64,000 nt of DNA. Source: Prostheceraeus crozeri. Taxonomy: Eukaryota > Platyhelminthes > Polycladida > Euryleptidae. Every line of letters begins with the position of its first letter. Position 1 is the first letter of the stretch. The notes beneath the pieces were generated by a model. That model saw only the letters and a program-made list of their open reading frames with translations. It made no database searches and was not told the DNA's origin. The DNA lies in contig CAJQUW010005771.1 of NCBI GenBank assembly GCA_907163375.1, forward strand, positions 1-64,000, written 5' to 3'. Positions 53,501 through 64,000 of this stretch are shown piece after piece. The position numbers were made by a program, and so were the translations under genes.

Positions 53501-54848
53501 CTTCATGTTCCTTTCTCTTTCTCCTTCTCTCTTCTCTCTCCTTACTTTCTCTATCTCTTATCTTCCTCTACTCTCTTTTGTTTTACTCCTTTTCACTCTT
53601 TTTATACTCCTTTCTCTATCTCTTTTCGACTTCTTTCGCCAATCTTCTCTTCTTTATCTTCTCCCTTCTTCTTTTCTTTCTCTCTCTCTTCTTCCTTCTC
53701 TCTTCATCTCTTACATCTTTCCTTATTCCTCGTTCAGTTCCTTTCTCTTCTTTCCTCGTTTATTCCTCTCCTCTTCTCTTATTTCTTTCTCTAACATTTT
53801 ATTATATTTCTCATCTTCTTCTCTTTTTCTCTCCTCTATACGTTGTCTCGATCTCTTGATGTTCTTCTCTTTATTTTTATCATCTCTGTTACTTTCTACT
53901 TTTCTCTTCTTTTCATTCCTTTATCTTCTCTCTCATCGTCTCTCCTCTCCTTCGTCATCCTTCCCTTCGTTTTTTTTTTCTTTATTCCTCTACCTCTCTC
54001 ATCTACTTCTCTTTGCTTTTCTCTTCTCTCTTCTTCTCCTTGTTCCTTTCTTTTCTCTTTCTTTTTTTTTGCTTATTTTTTCTTCTCTTTCATCTTTTTA
54101 TCTTCTCTTCTCTCTTCTCCTCCTACTCTTCCTCTTCTCTCTTTTCTCTTACTTTTCTCAGGCTCATTTTCTCTTCTCTCTCTTCTCATTCTCTCATCTC
54201 TTTCTCTTCTATCTTTTTTCGTTTATCATTTCTTCACTTATCTTCCTTCTTCCTTCTCTCGTTCTTCTCTTTCTTCCTCATTTCCTTTTCTTGTTTTCTT
54301 CTTTCTTCTCTCTTTTTTCTATCTTCGTATCTTCTTTTCGTTCTCTTCTTCTCTCATTTTCTCATTTTCCTCTTCGTTTCATCTATTATCCTCATTCCTC
54401 AGTAAGTCGCTATCTTCCCTTCTCCCGTTTCTTCTTTGCTCTTTCTTCTCGTTCTTCCTCTTATTCTCTCTTTTCTCTCTCTATTTTCTTTCGCATTCTT
54501 CTTCTCTATTCTCTTATTTCCGTTCTTCTATTCTCTCTTCTCTTCGCTTTATTTCTCACTACTTTTCTTTCTCTTCTTCTCGTCTCTCATTGAATCATCT
54601 CTATTTATTTCTTCTCTTCTTACTCTTTTGCCTCTTCGTTTCTTCATCTCTTTCTCTTCTCTCACTCTCGCCTCTTCCTCTTCTACTTTTCTCTTTTCTT
54701 TTTCTTCCTCATTTTTCTTCTCTCTTCACTACTTCTCTTTTCTATCCTTCTCTTTTCTCTTATCTCCGTCTCTTTCTCTCTACTTTCTCTTTTCTTCTTT
54801 CCATCTCTCTCTCGATCTTTCTCTTCCTTTCTTCTCTTTCTATATTCA
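50586..54848. repeat. 4.3-kb polypyrimidine (C/T) tract
   Basis: The plus strand is almost entirely C and T in irregular TTCTCTCTTTC-type mixtures with scattered A and rare G, for over 4 kb. No fixed unit length is seen, so it is a degenerate simple-sequence region rather than a clean satellite. Long open frames inside (Leu/Ser/Phe-rich on the plus strand, Lys/Arg/Glu-rich on the minus) are composition artefacts. Such tracts can adopt triplex (H-DNA) structure. It lies in the 14.7-kb intron of the host gene; on the gene's strand it is polypurine. Confidence 0.92.
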
Positions 54849-55061
54849 GATGTTCGTAGCTTCTTCCATCCGCTTGACGTCATCCGAGCCATTCTTTGAT
54901 TCAATTCTTTTTCTTCCTCTTGGAACGCTTCCCTCCGCTCCATTCTTCCTTCCAATGGCCCCAAAAGGAACAAGCTTTATTTTCATTAATAATTGCAGCT
55001 TTCATTTCACGGACAATTCCTAAACCATACAGGATGGTCCGCCAAACAGGAGGTTCTTCAT

Positions 55062-55622
55062 ACTTCAGTTGATGCTGAAAAACAGCTTTCGTTCTCTCCT
55101 TGAAATTTATTGACCTGAGATTAAAATAGTTAATGTTTAAAAGATATGTACAAACCCCCTACGCTGTTTCGAGCGTTCGCTTCTTCCTCAGCGGGTAATT
55201 CGCTAAAAACCAACTGTAGATTAAAGGTAATGTTGATTCGAGTGCTATGGCAGAACATGTCTGAAATGTAGATCAAAACGTTTGACTGACTTTGACCTTG
55301 AAATTCTTGATAAGTGCAAAGATGCATTGGACACTAGACTGACTGAAAGCTCGTTACATTAAACAGTTGATTCCAAAAATCAATCGAAGAAAAGAGTTGA
55401 CGGTATTTTAAACATCTTTCCTCGACCGTTAGCACTGTACGTATTATAAGCAGCCCACATGAGCTGGGCCAGATCAGTTGGTTTTTAGACGGAATTACCC
55501 CCTGAGAAGATGCGAACGCTCGAAACGCGTAGGGGTTGTACATATCTTTTAATTAACTATTTTTATCTTGTCAATAAATTTCAAGGAGATGACGAAAGCT
55601 GTTTTTAGGCATCAACTGAAGT
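55062..55622. mobile_element. MITE-like foldback element
   Basis: Inverted arms of about 155 bases (55,062-55,215 and 55,462-55,622) start ACTTCAGTTGATGC and share GTTTCGAGCGTTCG and TAAAAACCAACTG. The 250-base centre has no gene. The class is unknown. Confidence 0.7.
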
Positions 55623-55913
55623 GTGATTCCTAAAACCATTTTTCTCTTGAGGTCCAGAGCATGATAGAATGCCCCGTTCAATTGAAGTAGTTTGCAAAAA
55701 AAATCGTGAACTTCAGCTGGAAAAGTGGTTCACATTTCGGTGTTAAGCGGTAATAGAACGCCGTTAATTACATTCATGCTTATAAAAGTAGAAGACTTCC
55801 TAATTACCATGAAGCTTCCGAAGTACGGTAGATTAGGAATGTGTGTCACATCAGAAAGCATGTTTCATTTTATTATGTATATTCATTGTTTGTTGTAACA
55901 TTACAAGCGTGCA
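55623..55913. other. Intronic spacer
   Basis: No feature seen. Confidence 0.4.
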
Positions 55914-55915
55914 TA

Positions 55916-57611
55916 CCGTAAAACCTGTAATTGAAGGCCACCTGTAATTGAAGGTCACCTGTAATAGAAGGCCACCCTAGCGAGGAGGATTGAATATAAT
56001 AATTAGGAAGGCCCACCCTGTAATTTTGAATAGCCACACGTAATGGAGAAGCCATTGCTCTAGTCGATGGTAAGTTGTTTTGGAAAAATCGAGACCGCCT
56101 ATACCCTCTAACACATGAACGCTCCTACAATCTCCAATAGAGTGTTTCTGCTGCTTGTAGCCTACTTCATACTAGCATTAATAAAGAATAGGAGAAGGAA
56201 AACATTTCGACCTTGCCTGCTGGGGTCCCCTCAGAGATGCTTTGCCTCTGTTCCTAATCAGGCTTTGCCGGTAACTGTTGTTTCCTCTGTGCGGAGCTAT
56301 ATTTAGAAGTAGTACCGGTATATCTGGATAGTCAACTTCTCAGTACGTCTGCGCTAATGAAAACGGTGAGCTTCACGTTTTATACATGCATGTTGACTGC
56401 ATAGGTCTGATGGATTCAACATGCCGACCATTTGTGCTATTGAAAGAACACAAGGTCTCTCCGATATCATGCCATATTTGTGGAGAAGTTCAAAAAAACT
56501 ATTGTCGACGCTCCTCATGGGCCGGTCGAAAACCTTCTGACCGTTCCGGAATATCTGAGGAAGATCCTGCTTGGCTATTCACATGTTCGGTAAACGCCTT
56601 CTGTGGGGATGGGACTCCTTTTAGGTGGCCACAACACTTCAGTGACTCAACCAAAAACAACAAACTCAAGAAACTGCACAATCCGGACACCCCGCAGTAA
56701 TCCCCGGAGGGTATTGCACCAAGTACATCCAAGCACCTGATGTGTACTGGAACGGCTCCTCGTTCATAAGCAAAGATCAGGCAATAATACTACGAGGGAC
56801 TGTGGATGGTTATTTTATGGTGAGGAAGACGTTTATACCAAGCTCCCTGGTAACACGACGCGCACCCTCGATGGAGGGTGTAATCTCGGATGGATGGTTT
56901 GAGGCTTGGAGGCCCAGGATTTACCAAAGTGACTTGATCGAAAGAATCGTTTTGTTTTGGGATGTGGACTTATCTCATCGCCCTGGACGGGTCAAGAAGA
57001 CAACACAAAATTCATTGTTTATAAGTCCCGGAGGGCGAGCGAGATTCCCGAATGGATTGCGCAGCTCTCCGAGAAGCACGAATTCGGATGAAAGCGAAAA
57101 TATTGATCCGACCTCTGACTAGCAACTGATGAAACGAACCAGCAGAGTGATAGCCGATGATTGACATAACTCGCTAGTTGAATTTCGAGTAATAAGTGTA
57201 ATACACTCAGGTTTGAATTCAAAATCTTTTGAATCACACCAAACGTAAATTATTGATGTTAGTGTCAATTTTGTTTTTTAAAATTTCGTCTCTTTTTTAT
57301 CAACAATCTATTAGATTTTCATCAGCAGTATTTTAACGATGACTTTTACACATTGTCCTCCCTTATCTACGTACAATGGAGTACCTACATGTAGCGAAGG
57401 GCCTCTCTCAACTCAACCGGGGGGTTTCAACTGAATTTGTTAACATTGAAGTTGGAACAAATAAAATTCAAATTTTTATAGACCTAAAAATACCGAAAAT
57501 TGATGGTTGTAAAATAGAAGGCCACCCTGTAATTGAAGGCCACCTGTAATAGAAGGCCACCTTACCATGGAGGTTGAAAAAGGCCATGGCCTTCAATTAC
57601 AGGTTTTACGG
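55916..57611 (+). mobile_element. TA-flanked TIR element carrying an unknown reading frame
   Basis: Ends CCGTAAAACCTGTAATTGAA and its inverse, flanked by TA (55,914-55,915 and 57,612-57,613). GTAATTGAAGGCCACCT repeats occur several times near both ends (55,927-55,980 and 57,510-57,560). Length is 1.7 kb. TA target and size fit a Tc1/mariner or pogo-type element; no DDE motif was found. Confidence 0.8.
56386..57122 (+). pseudogene. Unknown protein frame inside the TA element
   Basis: Two frames, 56,386-56,700 and 56,742-57,122, overlap in sense with a one-base frame change near 56,690. The first has a Cys/His pattern (ISCHICGEVQKNYC, then LFTCSVNAFCGDG). The second reads VYWNGSSFISKDQAIILRGT and ends Ser-rich (RSSPRSTNSDESENIDPTSD). 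I do not recognise the family. The content is not low-complexity and looks like real coding sequence, either the element's own protein or a captured host fragment. Confidence 0.4.
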
Positions 57612-57929
57612 TATTTCCTCTACAGCCACAGTTTAGAAAGCAAATTATAACTCTCTAAGTTGTTAGCATTCTGCAAAACATAAGAAATTCACTACTTCGT
57701 ATTTCGATTAGATTGAGGATGAAATTTGTTGAGAACGGGTATGTAAAAATAAGAGCCCGGAAATAATAATTTTAAAATGGCAGCTAAAATGTTGTAAAAA
57801 GGCACCTAAAATTCAGAAAAGTACATTTATTGTGTAGTTAATCAATCATGCTGATTGCATGCAACCACAGCAAGCTTTGACAGATTGTCAAAAGAAATGT
57901 CTGTCACTAAGAATGTAGTTTTGTTGTGA

Positions 57930-58620
57930 AAGTGATCGTTCCAAATCGGGAGTACAGCAAAGGCGAGACCCGTTTACCCCAGGTGGCAAAGCAAAATCGG
58001 GAACAATCGATTCGAAAGTTTGTACACGTTTGAGCACTTCACGAAACATTTTCTGTTTATTCGAAGTGAGTTTATCAACAACAGGAAATTGTAGGCGAAT
58101 TTCCTCAGCAACACGATGGAATGAATGTACAAGACAAGAAATACCATATGTTGCATGGAAGGAAACAGAACTTTCAGTGCATGCCCTGCTTTAGTCACGC
58201 ATAGAGCACCCTCCGTCACATGCAAGAGAGCTTGATCATGTTGAGTTCTTATTGGCCATAAGATAGTTACGGCATATTGATAAACAACTGTGCAATCGTC
58301 GAACTAGTATTTTCTGCAGCATCCTGATTGCAAAAGCAATAACTGAGAATCTTCGGTATTCAATGTCCCGACTCGGAACTTTACTGTGTGACGACCAGTG
58401 ACGTCTGGCGTTTCGTCGATCGAAAACAAAATATAATGCTCTATCGAGTTTCTAATCATATCTATATTATGCACAACATCGTTTTTTCCGATTACTTGAT
58501 TCGGATGGCACGCTTTCCTTAGTGCACTTCTGAATACCTTTTAGAACTGGATTTTCCAGTTTCCAAAGATAAATAGAAGAAGGCGTGAATGCGTGACATT
58601 CACCAAGAAAAACAAATTGT
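57930..58620 (-). pseudogene. hAT-like transposase fragment
   Basis: Minus-strand pieces in shifting frames read IEHYILFSIDETPDVTGRHT (first catalytic Asp block, near 58,400-58,440), then KAGHALKVLFPSMQHM, then EIRLQFPVVDKLTSNKQKMF and PPGVNGSRLCC. The order matches hAT transposases of the type with 'S-x-DETTD-x-x-GR...' and 'a-L-FP-m-H-tCl-H'. Frame changes near 58,130 and 58,250 kill it. Ends not found. Confidence 0.6.
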
Positions 58621-59052
58621 GGTTGCTTCCCCGAAGCTTCGTAGCACGACTTACGTAGAGCATTGAGGCTGGCTATTTTCCTTCACTTTTCACTTACAAG
58701 TAATTACAAAATTACTCGTATGTATCTTTTGCTCGTCTTGCAGTGCGAGAGACATAATTTCCGCTATTTATGTGCTGCATGACGTAATGCTTCTCAGAAA
58801 AATACAATTGAAACAATACTTTGGAATTTGGGTATTTTGCACGGGACTTAAGGAAATTACTGCAGATATTTATGCAGTGCTTTTTATCAAGATTTAGTTG
58901 CACACACGGCGAAAAATTAAAGCCGAAACCTTTTATTTGCTATCAAGCCATAGCTTCATCAAAAAATATAGCAAGCACTTTGCAGTTGCGTAGCGCTACA
59001 GAAAGAACAGGATGTTATCTTTTTACAACAGATTTAATAAAGTATACTACAG

Positions 59053-61166
59053 CAGGCCTGTGATTAGCCTATGAAAAAAATTGAGGACTTTTTTGTGTAA
59101 AATTTGAGGAATGGAAACGGAGCCTAATATGATAATTGCAAGAAAAACTCGAAATTTTAGCACGGATTTTGGGCCAAACTTCAAGTCATGTAAGTCACAA
59201 CGAAGAAGGCAACCCCAGGGTTGACCACACCACACTCCACCACACTTTTTGAAGTTGTGTATATTACAAAGGGATATTGACTTGGTCATAATCATTTCCC
59301 TCGTTATTGCGAATTTAATTTGTTGCCTCATGTATTATCTGCTTAGTATATGTCGAACAGAGGATGTCAGATCACAAGCTGCTGATATCACTCTGCTTCA
59401 CGCTATCGTCTCCAATTCAATGATGCTTGTCAGATTTGTATACTGTAATTTTTTGAATGTAGGATATATCCTCAACCACATGCATCTAGGGCTTTGCAAC
59501 GATTTATTTTTACGGACTTTAGACAAATTCTAAACTAGAGAGCAACCCATAAGTATAGAAAGCTTAAAATCGTTGACGGAATGCTTGTGACTTAAAAAAG
59601 TCAGTAATTTATTATGAAGGATGCGCCACATTACACACTAATTTATTAATATTACGTTATACTGCATAAGTTTTGGTGGCTCTAGTTTGTTAGCGTTTGA
59701 TCATATCGCTCCGATCTACGTTCAAATGAACATGAATTCTCTCATACAACACAAAAAAAGTGTCGGGAACAGGCTTGCCGTTAAGTTGCTGGTCTCATCT
59801 ACGCAAAAAGTGAAAGATTTTTGCTTTCGCCCTCTATTCTTTTAAGTTGCGCAGAGATATTGACATCCACATCTTGCAGTGGACCCAGGTTGAAAATCTA
59901 ACAACCCAGTACTATGTGGTTCAATGTCTTAATTAATCTGAGTTTCCGCATACAACGATAAGCAATGTGTGCGCTAGTTTCACACCAAGCTGTGTTCAGC
60001 AAATTATGAAAACGATCTATAAGTGAATAATTCATCCAGGATAAATGTCGGTCAGCAGACCCTGGAAAACGTAGCTGCAAAAAGATTCATGGGATAGCAG
60101 AGCTTCATGCGCTTCCAACCCCGCACGCTAGTGACCTGGAGGCATGTAGACACCAAATTTAGCGACCATCCGCTTTACCCCGTCGGATGTGTTCATGTTC
60201 AGCGGAAATAAAATGGAGGAGAGTGAGTGAAACAAACGCTTCAGTTGATAAGAGCACTGAAATCCAACTGAGCTGGGTTACCTATATGTTATCACATAAT
60301 GAATATAGAAGATCGATATCCATAAGTTCTTTAAGAAGTACAGGCATGCATTTGGCAACCCTATAGTCGCAGAAACATATAAAGAAGGTTGTGAAACAAG
60401 TCAAGATAATTAATGAAAATAATTGAATAAGCATTTGATTGTTGGAATTCTAAGCATTATTATGAAGTTAGAAGTAAAAAATTACTGACAGTGTTCAAAT
60501 ATACAATTTCTGTAGGTTGATCGCAATGCTTCACTCATTAAATACGTGAAAGCATTTAATGAGTGAGTTCGACAGACAATAACTTCGGACAATTTCTCTG
60601 CTTAGCAAAATAAGTCCGGACGAACCGGAACATCGATAGCCCTGTAGTTTGCAGAAATGGAAACGACGTGAAACAAGATCAAAATTCAACGTAGCAAAGT
60701 GCGTCAAGGTAACAAAATCAAAAAACCAAGCTAACGACTGGTTAATTTTTGATATGCTATTGGCGAGTAAGTCGTTCTTTTCAAAATTATGTTTATCACT
60801 ATATTGAAAAGATTCTATTTAACAGTCAGCCCATCTAGATGCTAAGAGGACAGGTCTGTGTCCAATCAAAATATCAGATCTAGCTAGCACAGCGGGATTA
60901 CGCTATCTAAAATCTACCAGGTGATCATGATTAGCAGTCTGGATGTAGAATGCATGTTATAGGATTCTATATTAGCTTCTTGATTGGAAGTTTACACATC
61001 ATCGCCATTCGCCAAAAAACAATACACTATCCTACACTTAGTCTGTAGTGTGTCATATTTGAGGAATTTCTCATAGTTTAGCTATATTTGAGGAATTTTT
61101 GAGGATTTGAGGAATAATAAACAAATTTGAGGAATCTGAGGAATTTAAGGAGTAATCACAGGCCTG
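59053..61166. mobile_element. TIR element, probably non-autonomous hAT-like
   Basis: Ends CAGGCCTGTGATTA and its inverse TAATCACAGGCCTG. Subterminal (ATTT)GAGGAAT repeats lie at both ends (59,080-59,112 and 61,065-61,150). Flanks show CTACAG / CTACAC, an imperfect match. No transposase seen in 2.1 kb. Confidence 0.6.
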
Positions 61167-61693
61167 CTACACGCATTATTCGAAAAATTGCGGTTACACA
61201 TTTTCACATTATATCGGCATTAGTATATTAATTAATAAACACGTTATTATTCATTTCCATAAATTCCTCAAAACGCAATTTATAACTTTTAGCTGTTCTC
61301 ACTCAGGTAGAACAGTAGAACAATAGGTCTAACTCATTTGCTGCTTAAAAGTTTACGGGGCAGGCCCCGCAGACCCCCTAAATACGCCTATGCTCTAAAT
61401 TAAATTCGAAGTGCACGGTGAATGATTTCACACGCACCATTCGTGCGTGTGGAATGCCTTAAAAACACTTCATTTATGGCATTTTTGCCTGAAGCTCCAA
61501 GCACTAGTAATAATAAATAATGGATTGGTTATTTACAATTATCTGCCTATCTTATTTGATAATTGCATTTACCTGATGAAGTAAAGGAGATCGGGATTCG
61601 ATAGAATAATAAACAATAGCCTTCTTCTCAAACGATAACTACATGACTAATTTTGCTCTCAATTTCGAGCGATGAACTCACATATAGACTCAC
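61167..61693. other. Intronic, nothing recognised
   Basis: Intron sequence adjoining the host exon donor site; no repeat or gene seen. Confidence 0.5.
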
Positions 61694-62140
61694 CTTCCGC
61701 CATACTACTGCTCGCCTCATCTGTACTGGAGCCGTGAAGAATAATATTGGTGTCAGCGGAATTCTCTTCAATTTCCTCGAAATCGTCAGTATCAGCTGAT
61801 GATCGATTGATCTCATCATCTAGATCGTGTTCCTCCCCTTCGACTATGCTTTCCTCCTCTTCCTCTGTTACTTCATCATCCTCCGTTACATCTTCTACCA
61901 AATCCTCTACGTCGTGGCCTTCAGCACCAGCATTCTCTTTGTCGTCTCGCATACCATCAGTGGAGGGAGTGCTCGGACATTCGATCTTCGAGACGACCTC
62001 TTCCTGACCAGAGATTGCATCCAGCCTTCTTTTCTCCTCGCGCCTTCTCTCTCGAGTTAATCGCATGGAAGGCTGAGAACTCGCAGATTCTGAATCTCCA
62101 CTGTCTTCATCATCTCCTGCGACCATTGGAGAACTAACAC
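61694..62140 (-). CDS. Host gene, internal exon (acidic)
   Basis: Bounded by acceptor CTATTTGTAG (minus strand, before 62,140) and donor GAAG|GTGAGT (after 61,694). The 447 bases are open throughout: SSPMVAGDDEDSGDSESASS, a basic helix RLTRERRREEKRRLDAISGQ, then a strongly acidic part (EDVTEDDEVTEEEEESIVEG and DLDDEINRSSADTDDFEEIE). It enters with two bases of a codon and leaves one base, which pairs with the two opening bases of exon 46,712-46,992. Acid-rich composition points to a nuclear or chromatin-linked protein. The next upstream exon lies beyond the window or was not found. Confidence 0.75.
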
Positions 62141-62401
62141 CTACAAATAGAATCAAACCATTTCAGCATAATCGAATTCCAAGGAATTATTATGAAATGT
62201 TCAGATACTTTAGACTGAAAAATTGTGAGAATTTTATACAATTATTGTAACCAAATACACGTACATTTTATGTAGGAGAGTGAATCTAATTTGTTCCAAT
62301 TAGTGTTCATTCTAATTGCATCCATCATTATTTCGATTACATGTCTGCTAGGTTAGCCTACTCATTTTTATCGCCATAAAATTCTTCATTGCACTTCAAT
62401 T

Positions 62402-62425
62402 ATAGAATAGAATAGAATAGAATAA
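62402..62425 (+). repeat. (TAGAA)n LINE tail
   Basis: Four to five AGAAT units, forming the 3' microsatellite tail of the minus-strand LINE. Confidence 0.75.
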
Positions 62426-62571
62426 CGTATATTTTCCAATTTCCTCAATAATGAGAAGCGTGAGGAATGTACAACATTTGAAAGTAAAAACACTTTTCAT
62501 TACAAGACAAAAATAAATAGAAAGTCAACAACAACAGCAAAAGTTACAAACAACAAGTCAGTTTACAAAAG

Positions 62572-63981
62572 TTACTTTAGGCTGAAACCGCTGTTTGATA
62601 ATTTAGCCATCGATGTCATAAATGTTTTGGAGCATGCGACTGTCTGAGACAAAGGGAGTTTGTATTTTTGTGAGCGAGTCATCACTGGGGGCACAAGATG
62701 ATGAAGAAGGTGGTTTCCGTCATTTACTGCACAAAGAAATTGCTTAAATCCCAAAATCATGCGTCTGTAGTCTAAAGGTATGAACTTTTCACATTCACAG
62801 TGTGGTCCACAAATTACACGGTGGCATCAACTCTGCACTCTCTCTATTGATGAAGACAATCCAGCATTCAAATTTACAAAAATCGGCGCGCAATATTCTA
62901 AGATGGATCGAATACAGCCGTTATATATTTGAACCAGAAAGTCATTCGATACATACGGTTTAAGACGTCGTAGTACATTGATGCGAGATGTTGCCCTTTT
63001 TACAATATAATTTTACATGTGAGGACCATTTCATCTTACTGTCAAAAATAACACCTAACAGTTTCATCTCATCTTTAATTGGAATATTCTGAAGGAAAAT
63101 TGTCGGAAAAGAAAATGCTACTTCCTAGATTTGTGGATGTACATTTGACAGCTTTTGAGTGATTTATGCACATTTTGTTTGCTACAGACCATGAAGAAAA
63201 TTGTGAAAAAATGCCACTCACATTACTGTTCATGGAGCTCACAGTTTCAAATACAATTCCACAAAGTATAACATCATCAGCATATTTGATGACGATGGAG
63301 TCACTTTTATTACACCATAAAAAATCAGACATATAATATGCAAAGATATAAGGGACCCAAAGACGAGCCCTGCGGGATTCCACTTACAACCTGTGTCACT
63401 GAACTGCATGAGTCTTTCCACTTGATTCTTTGAAACCTATCGGACAAGTAGTTCTGCACAAAGTTTAACAAAAAAGGTGAAAAATTATCGCGCACCATTT
63501 TTTCTATGAGTACTTTGTGAGACAGTCTATCGAAGCCTTTAGTAAGATCGAGAGCACACACATGACATGCCTTAACGTCAGGACGATCTAGGTGAGACAA
63601 CACAAATTCCTGCAAGCTTAATAATGCGCAGGCTGTCGAACTTTGCGGTCGAAACCCAAACTGAGAAGAGTCATACCGAGTTAGGAATTCAGACTTAACG
63701 TGCTTCATCCGACACTTTTCAAATATGCGTTCAAGCATTGGTAGCTTTGCGATGGGTCGCGTGTCATTCAATTTTGGGGGATACGATTTGGGAAAAGGAC
63801 AAATATCGTCTGCTTTCCATCTCATTGGCAAATTGGCATCCTCAAGACACTTGTTGAAGATATAACAGATTGGGTACGATAGAAATTGGACAAATTTTAA
63901 CAAGGCAATATTTGGAACCTTATCTGAGCCACAACCTGATCGAGGATTAACTTGAGTCAATTTCTCTTCAACTTCATGCAA
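62572..63981 (-). pseudogene. LINE reverse transcriptase, frameshifted
   Basis: The frame 63,325-63,981 reads GCGSDKVPNIALLKF, MRWKADDICPFPKSYPPKLN, DTRPIAKLPMLERIFEK (motif 1), SSQFGFRPQSSTACALL (motif 2), ALDLTKGFDRLSHKVLIEKM (motif 3; the catalytic-region F-A-K-A-FD here is LTKGFD) and GIPQGSSLGPL (motif 4). A frame change near 63,350-63,380 leads to 63,075-63,383 with IKYADDVILCG (catalytic motif 5). A C-terminal frame lies at 62,572-62,760. The arrangement matches CR1/Jockey-type LINEs. Inactive. Confidence 0.88.
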
Positions 63982-64000
63982 ACCAAATTCAAATGGAACG

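Larger units (their letters stand above)
62402..64000 (-). mobile_element. LINE (CR1/Jockey-like), running off the window
   Basis: A minus-strand LINE enters from the right edge. Its 3' end is marked by a (TTCTA)n tail at about 62,402-62,425, as expected for CR1-like elements. Confidence 0.8.

Noticed and set aside
50719-54859. Several long plus-strand frames rich in Ser, Leu and Phe, up to 426 codons
   Set aside because: They come from the C/T-only composition, which rarely makes stop codons; there are no domains and every frame reads similarly.
54683-54973. Minus-strand Lys/Arg/Glu-rich frame that could be a host exon
   Set aside because: It mostly reads the purine strand of the pyrimidine tract, and no convincing splice acceptor was found at its edge. 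The phases of exons 61,694-62,140 and 46,712-46,992 already match without it.
1-64000. LTR retrotransposons, CRISPR arrays, rRNA and tRNA genes
   Set aside because: No paired LTRs with a gag-pol region, no spaced direct-repeat array and no cloverleaf or rRNA core were recognised by eye. The only retroviral-type enzyme found is the Polinton integrase.

Overview
The window is metazoan nuclear DNA, probably from a marine invertebrate. Evidence for this is a host gene with spliceosomal introns of 13-15 kb, many animal-type DNA transposons (hAT, piggyBac, Tc1/mariner), two LINEs and one complete animal Polinton. The species cannot be told. The window is a transposon-dense stretch around the 3' half of one host gene on the minus strand.

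Layout. 1-2.7 kb: unremarkable DNA, then a worn piggyBac-like remnant. 2,710-19,703: an AT-rich Polinton/Maverick of the adintovirus-like kind, with 6-bp target duplications, long terminal inverted repeats (TIRs), DNA polymerase B, packaging ATPase, integrase joined to a parvovirus-type phospholipase A2-like domain, protease, major and minor capsid genes, membrane-active proteins and a fibre-like coiled coil. Much of it looks whole; about half a dozen breaks affect roughly five genes, so it is a fairly young fossil. 20.6-21.8 kb: a near-perfect 1.24-kb palindrome. 22.2-28.2 kb: an old inverted-repeat element with a Tc1-type helix-turn-helix (HTH) gene, split by a hAT-like element and by a 5'-truncated LINE. 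29.0-31.9 kb: a TTAA-flanked piggyBac element. 33.3-35.2 kb: a hAT transposase pseudogene. 36.7-43.0 kb: a CAGGGTGTCC-ended element containing a younger 4.8-kb transposon with 765-bp TIRs and an intact gene of about 695 codons; its N-terminal zinc region resembles that of RAG1. 43.3-46.0 kb: a hAT-like element holding a TA-flanked palindromic miniature inverted-repeat element (MITE). 47.4-49.8 kb: a Tc1/mariner element. 50.6-54.85 kb: a polypyrimidine tract of more than 4 kb. 55-61.2 kb: several TIR elements and a hAT remnant. 62.4-64 kb: a CR1/Jockey-like LINE running off the window.

Three minus-strand exons (61,694-62,140; 46,712-46,992; 32,998-33,183) have matching splice phases and form the 3' end of a host gene for a charged, probably nuclear protein. 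Most transposons from 33 to 61 kb lie in its two large introns.

The most interesting signals are: GC-rich triloop hairpins scattered through the Polinton, some in frame inside genes, with one compensatory stem pair; the phospholipase A2-like domain joined to the Polinton integrase; and the RAG1-N-terminus-like transposon.
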